From Marinobacter pelagius (lineage in GTDB: Bacteria > Pseudomonadota > Gammaproteobacteria > Pseudomonadales > Oleiphilaceae), in the NCBI RefSeq assembly GCF_003315345.1, contig NZ_QNRO01000031.1, positions 1-35,631 of the forward strand: a stretch of 35,631 nt of DNA. Direction: 5' to 3'. Made by a program: the position numbers and the translations under genes. The notes below the pieces were generated by a model. The model was not told the origin of the DNA, ran no database searches, and saw nothing but the letters and a program-made list of their open reading frames with translations. How positions within the stretch are numbered: the stretch's first letter is position 1; every line of letters starts with the position of its first letter. This document shows, piece after piece, positions 18,535 through 28,745 of the stretch.

Positions 18535-18661
18535 CGCGATGTTCACCTCAGCCGGGGTTGAAAGCAGATAACCGGGAGGCCAGATACCTCCCGCAGGCGG
18601 CGCATTGTAACAGAACCGATCGGACCGAGGGACTCCCGGGACCGTCTCGGTCAATACCGGT

Positions 18662-18691
18662 TTCACCGGCCTTCCGGTAACGCGGTATAAT
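18662..18691 (+). promoter_or_regulatory. Probable uvrA promoter
   Basis: A perfect -10 TATAAT lies at 18686-18691, 28 bases before the uvrA ATG. The best -35 is a weak TTCACC at 18662-18667 with 18-base spacing. I see no CTG-N10-CAG LexA box in the 185-base spacer to yajR. Confidence 0.6.
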
Positions 18692-18719
18692 TCTCGTTTT
18701 TCCCAGATTGAGAGGTGGT

Positions 18720-21545
<2,826 letters not shown>

Positions 21546-21554
21546 GATGAAGAT

Positions 21555-21584
21555 GGGGTCAGATGAAGGTTTTCATCAGACCCC
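21555..21584. repeat. 30-bp palindrome, copy 2 (REP-like)
   Basis: Arms GGGGTCAGATGAA and TTCATCAGACCCC form a 13-bp stem with the same A.A mismatch at position 7 as copy 1. At position 10 the pair is T-A, whereas copies 1 and 3 have A-T, a compensatory change that keeps pairing. It starts 9 bases after the uvrA stop. The following GATTTTATCCG resembles the tail of copy 1. It may protect or end the uvrA transcript. Confidence 0.8.
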
Positions 21585-21623
21585 GATTTTATCCGTGAAC
21601 CTTTGGAGGTCCGACCTGAACAT

Positions 21624-21653
21624 GGGGTCAGAAGAACGCTTTCTTCTGACCCC
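21624..21653. repeat. 30-bp palindrome, copy 3, likely uvrA terminator
   Basis: Arms GGGGTCAGAAGAA and TTCTTCTGACCCC form a perfect 13-bp stem around a CGCT loop. TTTTT follows on the plus strand, giving a good Rho-independent terminator for uvrA. It lies 39 bases after copy 2, so the two form a paired, BIME-like arrangement in the uvrA-rplQ spacer. Confidence 0.8.
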
Positions 21654-21667
21654 TTTTTATTCCAGGC

Positions 21668-21700
21668 ACAAAAAAGCCGGCGGCGTTTCCACCCCCGGCT
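21668..21700 (-). terminator. Rho-independent terminator of the alpha operon
   Basis: On the minus strand AGCCGG (21700-21695) pairs with CCGGCT (21680-21675), followed by TTTTTTG. It lies 23 bases past the rplQ stop and ends the alpha operon transcript before the convergent uvrA. Confidence 0.8.
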
Positions 21701-21723
21701 CTTCCTGAACCACTGCGAAGATC

Positions 21724-22122
21724 TTACTCTTCGTCGTCGTCCACTTCTTCCGCTTCGATATCCAGCGGGCGACCCACCAGCTCGACAAATGCCATCGGGG
21801 CATTGTCACCGGCACGGAAGCCACACTTAAGGATACGAAGGTATCCACCCGGACGGTCGCTGTAGCGCGGGCCGAGCTCGTCAAACAGCTTGGCTACCGC
21901 CGCATCGCTGCGCAGGCGAGAGAACGCCAGGCGACGGTTTGCAACCGAATCATTCTTGGAAAGCGTGATCAAAGGCTCGGCTACCCGACGAAGCTCTTTG
22001 GCTTTCGGCAGCGTTGTTTTGATCAGCTCGTGTTCAACCAGTGACGCAGTCATGTTACGGAACATGGCCTTGCGATGCGCACTGGTCCTGCTGAACTTAC
22101 GACCACTCTTACGATGACGCAT
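21724..22122 (-). CDS. rplQ: 50S ribosomal protein L17
   Basis: A 132-residue L17 of the large subunit, near the exit of the polypeptide tunnel. The N-terminus MRHRKSGRKFSRTSAHRKAM and the GYLRILKCGFRAGDNAPMAFVEL block are family-defining. The C-terminus ends in an acidic tail (EAEEVDDDEE), slightly longer than in E. coli (127 residues). It is the last gene of the alpha operon, 33 bases after rpoA, and is followed by a terminator. Confidence 0.97.
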   Translation of the reverse strand: MRHRKSGRKFSRTSAHRKAMFRNMTASLVEHELIKTTLPKAKELRRVAEPLITLSKNDSVANRRLAFSRLRSDAAVAKLFDELGPRYSDRPGGYLRILKCGFRAGDNAPMAFVELVGRPLDIEAEEVDDDEE

Positions 22123-22155
22123 TGCTCTGATTCCTTACCTTAAACTAATCGGCGA

Positions 22156-23160
22156 TTAACCGCCCAGAACCCGGTCGTCGCCACGAAGGCTTGCCGGCGG
22201 CCAGTTATCAAGACGCATGCCCAGAGATAAACCACGGGACGCCAGGACGTCCTTGATCTCGGTCAGCGACTTCTTGCCAAGGTTAGGCGTCTTCAGCAGC
22301 TCAACTTCGGTGCGCTGAATCAGATCGCCGATATAGTAAATGTTCTCAGCCTTCAAGCAGTTAGCTGAACGCACAGTCAATTCCAGATCATCTACCGGAC
22401 GCAGCAGAATCGGATCGATTTCTTCCTCTTCCTCTACACGCTCCGGCTCTTTCTCGTGATCGAAATCAACGAATACCGCCAGTTGCTGCTGGAGGATGGT
22501 CGCCGCCCGGCGAATTGCTTCTTCCGGGTCGATGGTGCCATTGGTCTCCAGATCAATTACCAGCTTGTCCAGATCAGTCCGTTGCTCAACCCGTGCACTT
22601 TCCACGGCATAGGCCACGCGACGAACCGGGCTGAAGGTTGCATCCAGCTGCAGGCGTCCGATGGCGCGAGTTTCGTCCTCGTCAAGACCACGCTGGTCGG
22701 CTGGCTCATAGCCACGACCGCGGGCAACACGCAGACGCATGTTCAACTCACCGTTTTCACTCAGGTGACAGATCACATGGTCCGGGTTGGCGATCTCGAC
22801 ATCGTGATCCAGCTTGATGTCACCGGCTGTCACAACGCCCGGGCCTTTCTTGCTGAGAGTCAGCTCAGCTTCATCCCGACCGTTCATTTTCACGGCGACG
22901 CCCTTGAGATTCAGCAGAATCTCGATGACGTCCTCCTGGACACCCTCAATGGCGCTGTACTCGTGCAGGACACCGTCGATCTGCGCTTCAGTAATGGCGC
23001 AGCCCGGCATCGAAGACAAGAGAATACGGCGCAGTGCGCTACCCAGAGTATGACCGAAGCCCCTTTCCAGAGGCTCCAGGGTTACCTTGGCACGCGTGGC
23101 GCTGGATTCTTTCACGTCAATGGTACGAGGTGTCAATAACTCATGTACTGAACGCTGCAT
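22156..23160 (-). CDS. rpoA: RNA polymerase subunit alpha
   Basis: A 334-residue alpha subunit. The N-terminal domain (about 1-235, with LEPLERGFGHTLGSALRRILLSSMPG) dimerises and assembles the polymerase. An acidic linker (KEPERVEEEEEID) leads to the C-terminal domain (about 250-325, VRSANCLKAENIYYIGDL then TPNLGKKSLTEIKDVL), which contacts UP elements and activators. Position between rpsD and rplQ is the standard alpha operon order, so its output is tied to ribosomal protein expression. Confidence 0.98.
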   Translation of the reverse strand: MQRSVHELLTPRTIDVKESSATRAKVTLEPLERGFGHTLGSALRRILLSSMPGCAITEAQIDGVLHEYSAIEGVQEDVIEILLNLKGVAVKMNGRDEAELTLSKKGPGVVTAGDIKLDHDVEIANPDHVICHLSENGELNMRLRVARGRGYEPADQRGLDEDETRAIGRLQLDATFSPVRRVAYAVESARVEQRTDLDKLVIDLETNGTIDPEEAIRRAATILQQQLAVFVDFDHEKEPERVEEEEEIDPILLRPVDDLELTVRSANCLKAENIYYIGDLIQRTEVELLKTPNLGKKSLTEIKDVLASRGLSLGMRLDNWPPASLRGDDRVLGG

Positions 23161-23195
23161 AGACGCCCCTATCTGCTATCGTTGCTTACTGGGCT

Positions 23196-23816
23196 TTACT
23201 TGGAGTAAAGCTCGACGATGAGGTTCTCGTTGATGTCGGCCGGCAGTTCAGTACGCTCGGGTACTGACTTGTAAACGCCGGACATCTTGTTGGCGTCAAC
23301 CTCTACCCAGCTTACCGGTGCACGGCTGGCAGCCAGATCCAGTGCGCCTTTGACACGCAGCTGATTCTTGGCCTTCTCGCGCACGCTCACAACGTCACCC
23401 GGCTTGACCTGATAGGACGGAATGTTAACCGCCTTGTCGTTGACCAGGATCGCCTTGTGAGAGACGAGCTGACGGGCTTCTGCACGGGTAGAACCAAAGC
23501 CCATGCGGTATACAACGTTATCCAGACGCCCTTCCAGAAGCTGCAGCAGGTTTTCACCCGTTGCACCTTTGATACGGGCAGCCTCTTTGTAGTAGTTACG
23601 GAACTGCTTCTCAAGCACGCCGTAGATACGACGGACTTTCTGTTTTTCACGAAGCTGTACGCCGTACTCGGACAGACGACCGCGACGCGCGCCGTGCATA
23701 CCCGGCGGAGTCTCGATGTTGCACTTGGAATCGAGCGCGCGAACGCCGCTCTTCAGAAAAAGATCTGTCCCTTCACGACGAGACAGCTTGCACTTCGGGC
23801 CTATATAACGAGCCAT
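23196..23816 (-). CDS. rpsD: 30S ribosomal protein S4
   Basis: A 206-residue S4, a primary 16S rRNA-binding protein that starts 30S assembly. The N-terminus MARYIGPKCKLSRREGTDLF and the S4 RNA-binding domain (about 96-157, RLDNVVYRMGFGSTRAEARQ) are clear, and length matches E. coli exactly. In enteric bacteria S4 represses the alpha operon by binding the rpsM leader. Whether it does so here depends on the short leader described under the rpsM promoter. Confidence 0.98.
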   Translation of the reverse strand: MARYIGPKCKLSRREGTDLFLKSGVRALDSKCNIETPPGMHGARRGRLSEYGVQLREKQKVRRIYGVLEKQFRNYYKEAARIKGATGENLLQLLEGRLDNVVYRMGFGSTRAEARQLVSHKAILVNDKAVNIPSYQVKPGDVVSVREKAKNQLRVKGALDLAASRAPVSWVEVDANKMSGVYKSVPERTELPADINENLIVELYSK

Positions 23817-23834
23817 ATTTCACTGTCTCCTGTG

Positions 23835-24224
23835 TTAGACGCGGCGCTTCTTGGGCGGACGGCAGCCGTTATGGGGAATCGGCGTCACATCAGTGATGTT
23901 GGTAATCTTGTAGCCACACGCGTTCAGCGCGCGAACTGCAGATTCACGTCCGGGCCCAGGACCCTTAACCTCTACGTCCAGGTTTTTAAGGCCGTATTCA
24001 GCAGCCGCATTACCGGCTCTTTCAGCTGCTACCTGCGCAGCAAAAGGTGTACTCTTACGTGAGCCGCGGAAGCCGGAACCACCAGAGGTGGCCCAGGACA
24101 GGACGTTGCCCTGACGGTCCGAAATGGTCACGATAGTGTTGTTGAAGGACGCGTGAATGTGCGCGACGCCATCAACAACCGTCTTTTTCACCTTTTTACG
24201 GGTACGTGTACCTGGCTTTGCCAT
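23835..24224 (-). CDS. rpsK: 30S ribosomal protein S11
   Basis: A 129-residue S11 of the 30S platform, which contacts the mRNA in the exit channel together with S7. The block GVAHIHASFNNTIVTISDRQGN and the basic end CRPPKKRRV are characteristic. Same length as in E. coli. It sits 13 bases after rpsM and 18 before rpsD, in standard alpha operon order. Confidence 0.97.
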   Translation of the reverse strand: MAKPGTRTRKKVKKTVVDGVAHIHASFNNTIVTISDRQGNVLSWATSGGSGFRGSRKSTPFAAQVAAERAGNAAAEYGLKNLDVEVKGPGPGRESAVRALNACGYKITNITDVTPIPHNGCRPPKKRRV

Positions 24225-24237
24225 GTTTGCCTACCTG

Positions 24238-24594
24238 TTACTTGCGAATAGGTTTGCGAGGACCTTTACGGGTGCGGGCGTTGGTCTTGGTGCGCTGGCC
24301 ACGGACCGGAAGGCCATGACGGTGACGCAGACCACGGAAGCAACCGAGATCCTTCAAACGCTTGATGTTCATCTGTACTTCACGACGCAGATCACCTTCG
24401 ACGACGAACTTGCCCACTTCTGCACGAAGGGATTCAAGCTGCTCGTCGCTAAGGTCTTTGACCTTAAGGTCCGGCTTGACGCCGGTTGCGTCGCAAAGCT
24501 TCTGGGCTGTTGTCTTGCCAACACCAAAGATGTAGGTCAGCGAGATAACAGCATGTTTGTTATCGGGTATATTGACACCGGCTATACGTGCCAT
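24238..24594 (-). CDS. rpsM: 30S ribosomal protein S13
   Basis: A 118-residue S13 of the 30S head, which forms the intersubunit bridge and touches P-site tRNA through its basic tail (TRKGPRKPIRK). The start MARIAGVNIPDNKHAVISL is canonical. It is the first gene of the alpha operon, with its own promoter about 60 bases upstream and a 142-base spacer after rpmJ. Confidence 0.97.
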   Translation of the reverse strand: MARIAGVNIPDNKHAVISLTYIFGVGKTTAQKLCDATGVKPDLKVKDLSDEQLESLRAEVGKFVVEGDLRREVQMNIKRLKDLGCFRGLRHRHGLPVRGQRTKTNARTRKGPRKPIRK

Positions 24595-24655
24595 CCAAAT
24601 TACTCCGCGTTCAAAGCTTTGCTGTGTGAATTTTCCGCCACAAAAAGGGCGCGAA

Positions 24656-24685
24656 ATAATAGCGCCTGACCCGCTTCCGAGTCAA
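24656..24685 (-). promoter_or_regulatory. Alpha operon promoter (upstream of rpsM)
   Basis: On the minus strand TTGACT (24685-24680) and TATTAT (24661-24656) are separated by 18 bases. The discriminator after the -10 is TTCGCGCCC, GC-rich as expected for stringently controlled ribosomal promoters. The predicted start near 24650 gives a leader of about 56 bases with a CAAAGCTTTG palindrome before the rpsM ATG. It lies between rpmJ and rpsM. Confidence 0.78.
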
Positions 24686-24736
24686 GCGCCATCATTCCGA
24701 ACCCCTTTTGCAATGTCAGGAGTGTTCCCGGAGGGA

Positions 24737-24850
24737 TCAGCCCTGGCGCTGCTTGTGACGAGGCTCCGTGCAGATGACTCGAACCGAGCCATTGCGACGA
24801 ATTACTTTGCAGTTACGGCAAATTTTCTTTACCGAAGCGCGTACTTTCAT
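24737..24850 (-). CDS. rpmJ: 50S ribosomal protein L36 (zinc-binding form)
   Basis: A 37-residue L36, too short for most gene callers but fully conserved: MKVRASVKKICRNCKVIRR and an end RHKQRQG. The zinc ligands C11, C14, C27 and H32 are all present, so this is the C+ form. It lies 30 bases after secY as the last gene of the spc operon. No terminator follows; read-through into rpsM is likely in addition to the rpsM promoter. Confidence 0.96.
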   Translation of the reverse strand: MKVRASVKKICRNCKVIRRNGSVRVICTEPRHKQRQG

Positions 24851-24880
24851 TGTCGACTCCAGTTTTCAAGGGGAACGGTG

Positions 24881-26203
24881 TTACCCGTTCCGTCCATAGC
24901 CCTTGAGATTGGACTTCTTCATCAGTGATTCATACTGATGGGACATCAGGTGCGACTGTACCTGCGCCATGAAATCCATCACCACGACTACCACAATCAG
25001 CAGTGACGTACCGCCCAGATAGAAAGGTACATTCCCTGCCACCATCAGGAACTGAGGGAACAGGGACACTGCCGCAATGTACATTGCGCCGAACAGCGTC
25101 AAGCGGGTCAGCACACCGTCAATGTACTTGGCGGTCTGCTCGCCCGGACGGATGCCCGGAATAAACGCTCCTGAGCGCTTGAGGTTATCCGCGACTTCTT
25201 TCGGGTTGTACATCAGCGCTGTGTAGAAGAAGCAGAAGAATACCACTGCTGCCGCGAACAGGATAATGTACAGAGGCTGACTCGGTGCCAGTGCCTGGGA
25301 AACGTCGCTCAACCACTCCATACCTTCACCCTGGCCGAACCACTGCCCGATGGAAGCCGGGAACAGCAGGATGGAGGAGGCGAAGATGGGCGGAATAACA
25401 CCCGCCATGTTCACCTTGAGCGGCAAATGGCTGGACTGCTGGGCAAATACCCGGCGCCCCTGCTGCCGCTTGGCGTAGTTGATGGTCAGACGACGCTGAC
25501 CACGCTCCATGAACACCACAAACCCGATAACGGCCACAGCCAGGATACCGATCCCGAGAACCACCAGCAGGCTCATCTCGCCATTACGTGCCTGTTCAAG
25601 CGTCTGACCGATAGCGCCGGGCAACCCGGCAACGATCCCGGCGAAGATCAGCAACGAAATACCGTTACCAACGCCGCGCTCGGTGATCTGCTCACCCAGC
25701 CACATCATGAACACCGCACCACTGACAAATGACACAACTGCCACGAAGTGGAAGCTGAAGCTATCGTTAAAGGTGACACCCTGAGATGCCAGCCCCACAG
25801 ATATACCAGCACCCTGAACCAGGGCCAGGATGACCGTGCCGTACCGAGTGTACTGGCTGATCTTGCGACGACCAGCCTCGCCTTCTTTCTTCAGCTGCTC
25901 AAGCTGCGGACTGACCGCAGTCATGAGCTGCATGATAATGGAAGCCGAGATGTACGGCATGATACCGAGAGCGAAGATACTCATGCGCTCAAGCGCACCA
26001 CCGGAAAACATGTTGAACATGCTCAGGATCGTGCCCTGATTCTGCTCAAACAGTGCCGCCAGACGGTCGGGGTTGATACCCGGCACCGGAATATGGGCAC
26101 CGATCCGGTACACCAGCAATGCCAGGAAGACAAACCAGAGCCGCGATCGCAGCTCCGCCAGTCCTTTACCCGCGCCCGCAGGCAATGATGCTGTCTTGGC
26201 CAT
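24881..26203 (-). CDS. secY: Preprotein translocase channel SecY
   Basis: A 440-residue inner-membrane protein with ten predicted helices, forming the SecYEG channel for signal-peptide proteins and membrane insertion. Motifs RIGAHIPVPGI near the N-terminus, the plug-region segment GGALERMSIFALGIMPYISASI, and the cytoplasmic loops NPKEVADNLKRSGAFIPGIRPG are hallmarks. Length is close to E. coli (443). It lies 17 bases after rplO; its ribosome site GAGGA sits in a duplicated copy of the rplO 3' end. Confidence 0.98.
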   Translation of the reverse strand: MAKTASLPAGAGKGLAELRSRLWFVFLALLVYRIGAHIPVPGINPDRLAALFEQNQGTILSMFNMFSGGALERMSIFALGIMPYISASIIMQLMTAVSPQLEQLKKEGEAGRRKISQYTRYGTVILALVQGAGISVGLASQGVTFNDSFSFHFVAVVSFVSGAVFMMWLGEQITERGVGNGISLLIFAGIVAGLPGAIGQTLEQARNGEMSLLVVLGIGILAVAVIGFVVFMERGQRRLTINYAKRQQGRRVFAQQSSHLPLKVNMAGVIPPIFASSILLFPASIGQWFGQGEGMEWLSDVSQALAPSQPLYIILFAAAVVFFCFFYTALMYNPKEVADNLKRSGAFIPGIRPGEQTAKYIDGVLTRLTLFGAMYIAAVSLFPQFLMVAGNVPFYLGGTSLLIVVVVVMDFMAQVQSHLMSHQYESLMKKSNLKGYGRNG

Positions 26204-26233
26204 TTAGTCCTCGACTCGCCTTAGTCCTCGACT
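26204..26233 (-). repeat. 17-bp tandem duplication at the rplO/secY junction
   Basis: TTAGTCCTCGACT occurs at 26204-26216 and again at 26221-26233, a direct repeat with a 17-base period. On the minus strand this is AGTCGAGGACTAA twice. The first copy in transcription order encodes the last residues and stop of rplO; the second supplies GAGGA directly before the secY ATG. Confidence 0.85.
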
Positions 26234-26655
26234 TTACCGCCCGCGGCAGCAATTGCCTCGCGTGCGCCTTTGGTGACCCGCAGGCCCTTCACGGTTACCG
26301 GACGGCTCAGTTCGCCGGACAGGATAACCTTGGCTTCACGGATCTCTTCACGGATCACGTCAGCCTTTTTCAGGGCTTCCAGATCAACCATATCGCCTTC
26401 AACCTTCGCCAGTTCGTTCAGGCGAATCTCGGCAACATAACGCTGCTGACGGGAAGTGAAACCAAACTTCGGCAGACGACGAGCCAGCGGCTGCTGACCG
26501 CCCTCGAAACCGGGAGCTACGGTACCACCGGAACGGGCCTTCAGACCCTTGTGACCACGGCCACCGGTCTTACCGAGGCCGCTACCGATACCACGACCAA
26601 CGCGCTTGGCGTCCGGGCGTGAACCGGGTTCTGGAGCAAGTTCGTTCAGACGCAT
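26221..26655 (-). CDS. rplO: 50S ribosomal protein L15
   Basis: A 144-residue L15, a late large-subunit assembly protein bound to 23S rRNA. Start at 26655 (MRLNELAPEPGSR) is the conserved one and has TTCTCCTCAA (minus AGGAGAA) upstream; five extra in-frame codons are not conserved. The Gly/Arg-rich part RVGRGIGSGLGKTGGRGHKG is typical. It starts one base after the rpmD stop. Its final KVED and stop lie in the duplicated 17-bp unit. Confidence 0.97.
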   Translation of the reverse strand: MRLNELAPEPGSRPDAKRVGRGIGSGLGKTGGRGHKGLKARSGGTVAPGFEGGQQPLARRLPKFGFTSRQQRYVAEIRLNELAKVEGDMVDLEALKKADVIREEIREAKVILSGELSRPVTVKGLRVTKGAREAIAAAGGKVED

Positions 26656-26656
26656 C

Positions 26657-26845
26657 TTAGTTCTCCTCAACCCGTACCAGGTAATTTACCCGGTTGATCA
26701 TGCCGCGGATGGAAGGAGTGTCTTCCAGCTCCACGGTCTGACCGATTTTACGAAGACCCAGGCCCTTCACGCACAGCTTGTGCTTGGGCTGGCAGCTGAT
26801 AGGGCTGCGGGTCAGTGTAACTTTGATTGTTTTCGCGTTCGCCAT
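26657..26845 (-). CDS. rpmD: 50S ribosomal protein L30
   Basis: A 62-residue L30 of the large subunit. Start at 26845 (MANAKTIKVTLTRSPI) is chosen over longer frames that extend into rpsE. The conserved core LGLRKIGQTVELEDTPSIRGMINRV is present. It lies 4 bases after rpsE and one base before rplO, so translation is probably coupled. Confidence 0.96.
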   Translation of the reverse strand: MANAKTIKVTLTRSPISCQPKHKLCVKGLGLRKIGQTVELEDTPSIRGMINRVNYLVRVEEN

Positions 26846-26849
26846 GACT

Positions 26850-27350
26850 TCAACCCAGAATATCTTCCACGGATTTACCGCGCTTGGCTGCAACGTCCTC
26901 AGGCGCCTTCATGGCCTGGAGACCCTTGATGGTGGAACGTACCACGTTCACCGGGTTGGTAGACCCGTAACACTTGGACAGTACGTTCTGCACACCCGCC
27001 ACTTCCAGGACCGCACGCATCGCACCACCGGCGATGATACCGGTACCTTCGGAAGCCGGCTGCATGTAGACCTTGGAGCCGCCATGCTGAGCCCGGACCG
27101 GGTACTGCAGAGTGGTGCCGTCCAGCGCCACGTCTACCATGTTCTTACGTGCAGCTTCCATGGCCTTCTGGATGGCAACCGGAACTTCCCGGGCCTTACC
27201 ACGGCCGAAGCCAACGCGACCTTTACCATCACCCACTACGGTCAGTGCGGTGAAGGCGAAAATACGGCCACCTTTTACAACCTTGGCGACTCGGTTTACC
27301 TGAACCAGCTTCTCCTGGAGCTCAGGCGCCTTCTGTTCGTTAACGCTCAT
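26850..27350 (-). CDS. rpsE: 30S ribosomal protein S5
   Basis: A 166-residue S5, important for translational accuracy and mRNA unwinding at the entry site. Start at 27350 (MSVNEQKAPELQEKL) has GAGGTGGAG upstream; a GTG three codons earlier is less likely. The N-terminal double-stranded-RNA-binding fold includes the spectinomycin-site loop (AKVVKGGRIFAFTALTVVG), and the GRVGFGRGKAREVP block is diagnostic. Length is within one residue of E. coli. Confidence 0.97.
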   Translation of the reverse strand: MSVNEQKAPELQEKLVQVNRVAKVVKGGRIFAFTALTVVGDGKGRVGFGRGKAREVPVAIQKAMEAARKNMVDVALDGTTLQYPVRAQHGGSKVYMQPASEGTGIIAGGAMRAVLEVAGVQNVLSKCYGSTNPVNVVRSTIKGLQAMKAPEDVAAKRGKSVEDILG

Positions 27351-27362
27351 CTTCTCCACCTC

Positions 27363-27710
27363 TTAGAATTGCAAGCCAGCTTCACGGGCAGCGTCGGCCA
27401 GAGCCTGGACGCGACCGTGATAACGGTAACCGGAACGGTCAAACGCAACCTTTTCAACGCCAGCCGCCTTGGCACGTTCAGCGATCAGCTGACCGACCTT
27501 CTTGGCAGCATCCACGTTACCGGTTGCGCCCTGGCGCAGTTCCTTATCCAACGTGGAGGCAGAGGCCAGCACCTTGCTGCCGTCTGCAGTAGTGACCTGG
27601 GCGTACATATGACGCGGAGTGCGGTGAACGCACAGACGATCAGTACCCAGTTCACGGATCTTCATGCGCACTTTGCGTGCGCGACGCAATCTTTCGTTAT
27701 TCGCGCTCAT
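27363..27710 (-). CDS. rplR: 50S ribosomal protein L18
   Basis: A 115-residue L18, which binds 5S rRNA with L5 in the central protuberance. The basic N-terminus (NERLRRARKVRMKIRELG) and the C-terminal FDRSGYRYHGRVQALADAAREAGL are characteristic. Position between rplF and rpsE is standard. Confidence 0.97.
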   Translation of the reverse strand: MSANNERLRRARKVRMKIRELGTDRLCVHRTPRHMYAQVTTADGSKVLASASTLDKELRQGATGNVDAAKKVGQLIAERAKAAGVEKVAFDRSGYRYHGRVQALADAAREAGLQF

Positions 27711-27719
27711 AGTCCCGCC

Positions 27720-28253
27720 TTATTTCTTCTTGGCTTCTTTGCGTCTGACCTGCTCATCCGCATAACGAACACCCTTGCCCTTATAAGGCTCGGGCGGACG
27801 GAACGCGCGGATTTCAGCAGCGACCTGGCCAACCTGTTGCTTGTCGATACCGCGAATCACGACTTCCGTGTTGGACGGAGTCTCGGCGGTAACACCCTCG
27901 GGCAGCTCGTACTCGACCGGGTGAGAAAAACCCAGTGTCAGGTTGAGCTTCTTACCCTGCGCCTGGGCACGGTAACCTACACCCGTCAGCGTAAGCCTGC
28001 GCTCCCAACCTGTAGAAACGCCGGTGACCATGTTGTTAATCAGAGCACGGGTCGTACCAGCAAGAGCACGGGACTGTTTTGCACCATTGCGGGCTTCAAA
28101 GCGCAGAACGTTCTCTTCCTGCTTTACTTCAACCGCCTGGTGAATGGTGAATTGAAGCGCTCCCTTGGAGCCCTTCACGTTAATTTCCTGTCCGTTCAGC
28201 TTAACCTCAACACCGGAAGGCAGCACGACAGGATTATTGGCAACCCTGGACAT
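27720..28253 (-). CDS. rplF: 50S ribosomal protein L6
   Basis: A 177-residue L6 near the factor-binding site of the large subunit. Two related domains are visible; the C-terminal one holds GVGYRAQAQGKKLNLTLGFSHPVE and IRGIDKQQVGQVAAEIRAFRPPEPYKGKGVRY, the family signature. Same length as E. coli. It lies 9 bases after rpsH and 9 before rplR. Confidence 0.98.
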   Translation of the reverse strand: MSRVANNPVVLPSGVEVKLNGQEINVKGSKGALQFTIHQAVEVKQEENVLRFEARNGAKQSRALAGTTRALINNMVTGVSTGWERRLTLTGVGYRAQAQGKKLNLTLGFSHPVEYELPEGVTAETPSNTEVVIRGIDKQQVGQVAAEIRAFRPPEPYKGKGVRYADEQVRRKEAKKK

Positions 28254-28262
28254 GTGTATCTC

Positions 28263-28655
28263 CTAGAATACGGTGCAGATGACTTCGCCACCCACGCCGG
28301 CAGCTCGTGCGGCGCGGTCTGTCATAACGCCCTTGGACGTTGAGACAATCGCGACTCCCAGACCACCGGATACTTTCGGCAGTTCCCCAGCGCCCTTGTA
28401 CTGGCGCAGACTCGGACGGCTGACCCGCTTGATCTCTTCAATAACCGGCTTGCCACCGAAGTACTTCAGAGTAATCGTCAGCTCGGGCTTCGCGTCAGCT
28501 GAAACAGAGAAATCTTCAACGTAACCTTCGTCTTTGAGGACCTGGGCTACGGAGATCTTCATTTTTGAAGACGGCATCGTAACGTCTGCTTTGGATGCCA
28601 TCTGGGCATTACGGATACGGGTAAACATATCCGCAAGCGTGTCTTGCATACTCAT
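28263..28655 (-). CDS. rpsH: 30S ribosomal protein S8
   Basis: A 130-residue S8, a primary 16S rRNA-binding protein. Start at 28655 (MSMQDTLADMFTRIRNAQ) matches the conserved N-terminus; longer frames run into the spacer. In E. coli S8 also represses the spc operon by binding its mRNA. Here it is preceded by an unusually long 90-base spacer containing two hairpins. The C-terminal GGLGVAIVSTSKGVMTDRAAR is the RNA-binding signature. Confidence 0.97.
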   Translation of the reverse strand: MSMQDTLADMFTRIRNAQMASKADVTMPSSKMKISVAQVLKDEGYVEDFSVSADAKPELTITLKYFGGKPVIEEIKRVSRPSLRQYKGAGELPKVSGGLGVAIVSTSKGVMTDRAARAAGVGGEVICTVF

Positions 28656-28688
28656 TGGTATGAGGCTCCTGATCTTTTTAGTTGTGCA

Positions 28689-28736
28689 GCGGCTTGCCGC
28701 ACCGCTTACCAACAGGCTCACCTGACCGAAGTCAGG
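28689..28736 (-). promoter_or_regulatory. Two hairpins in the rpsN-rpsH spacer
   Basis: In transcript orientation the first hairpin is CCTGAC-TTCG-GTCAGG (28736-28721), a 6-bp stem capped by a C(UUCG)G tetraloop, an exceptionally stable RNA structure. The second is GCGG-CAAG-CCGC (28700-28689). No T-run follows either, so they are unlikely to be terminators. They could be processing, stability or protein-binding sites; S8 is a candidate ligand but I cannot show its consensus. Confidence 0.6.
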
Positions 28737-28745
28737 CGGCCTATC

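Noticed and set aside
26778..28343. 521-codon plus-strand frame across five ribosomal protein genes
   Set aside because: It spans several conserved minus-strand genes and their junctions; no family resemblance.
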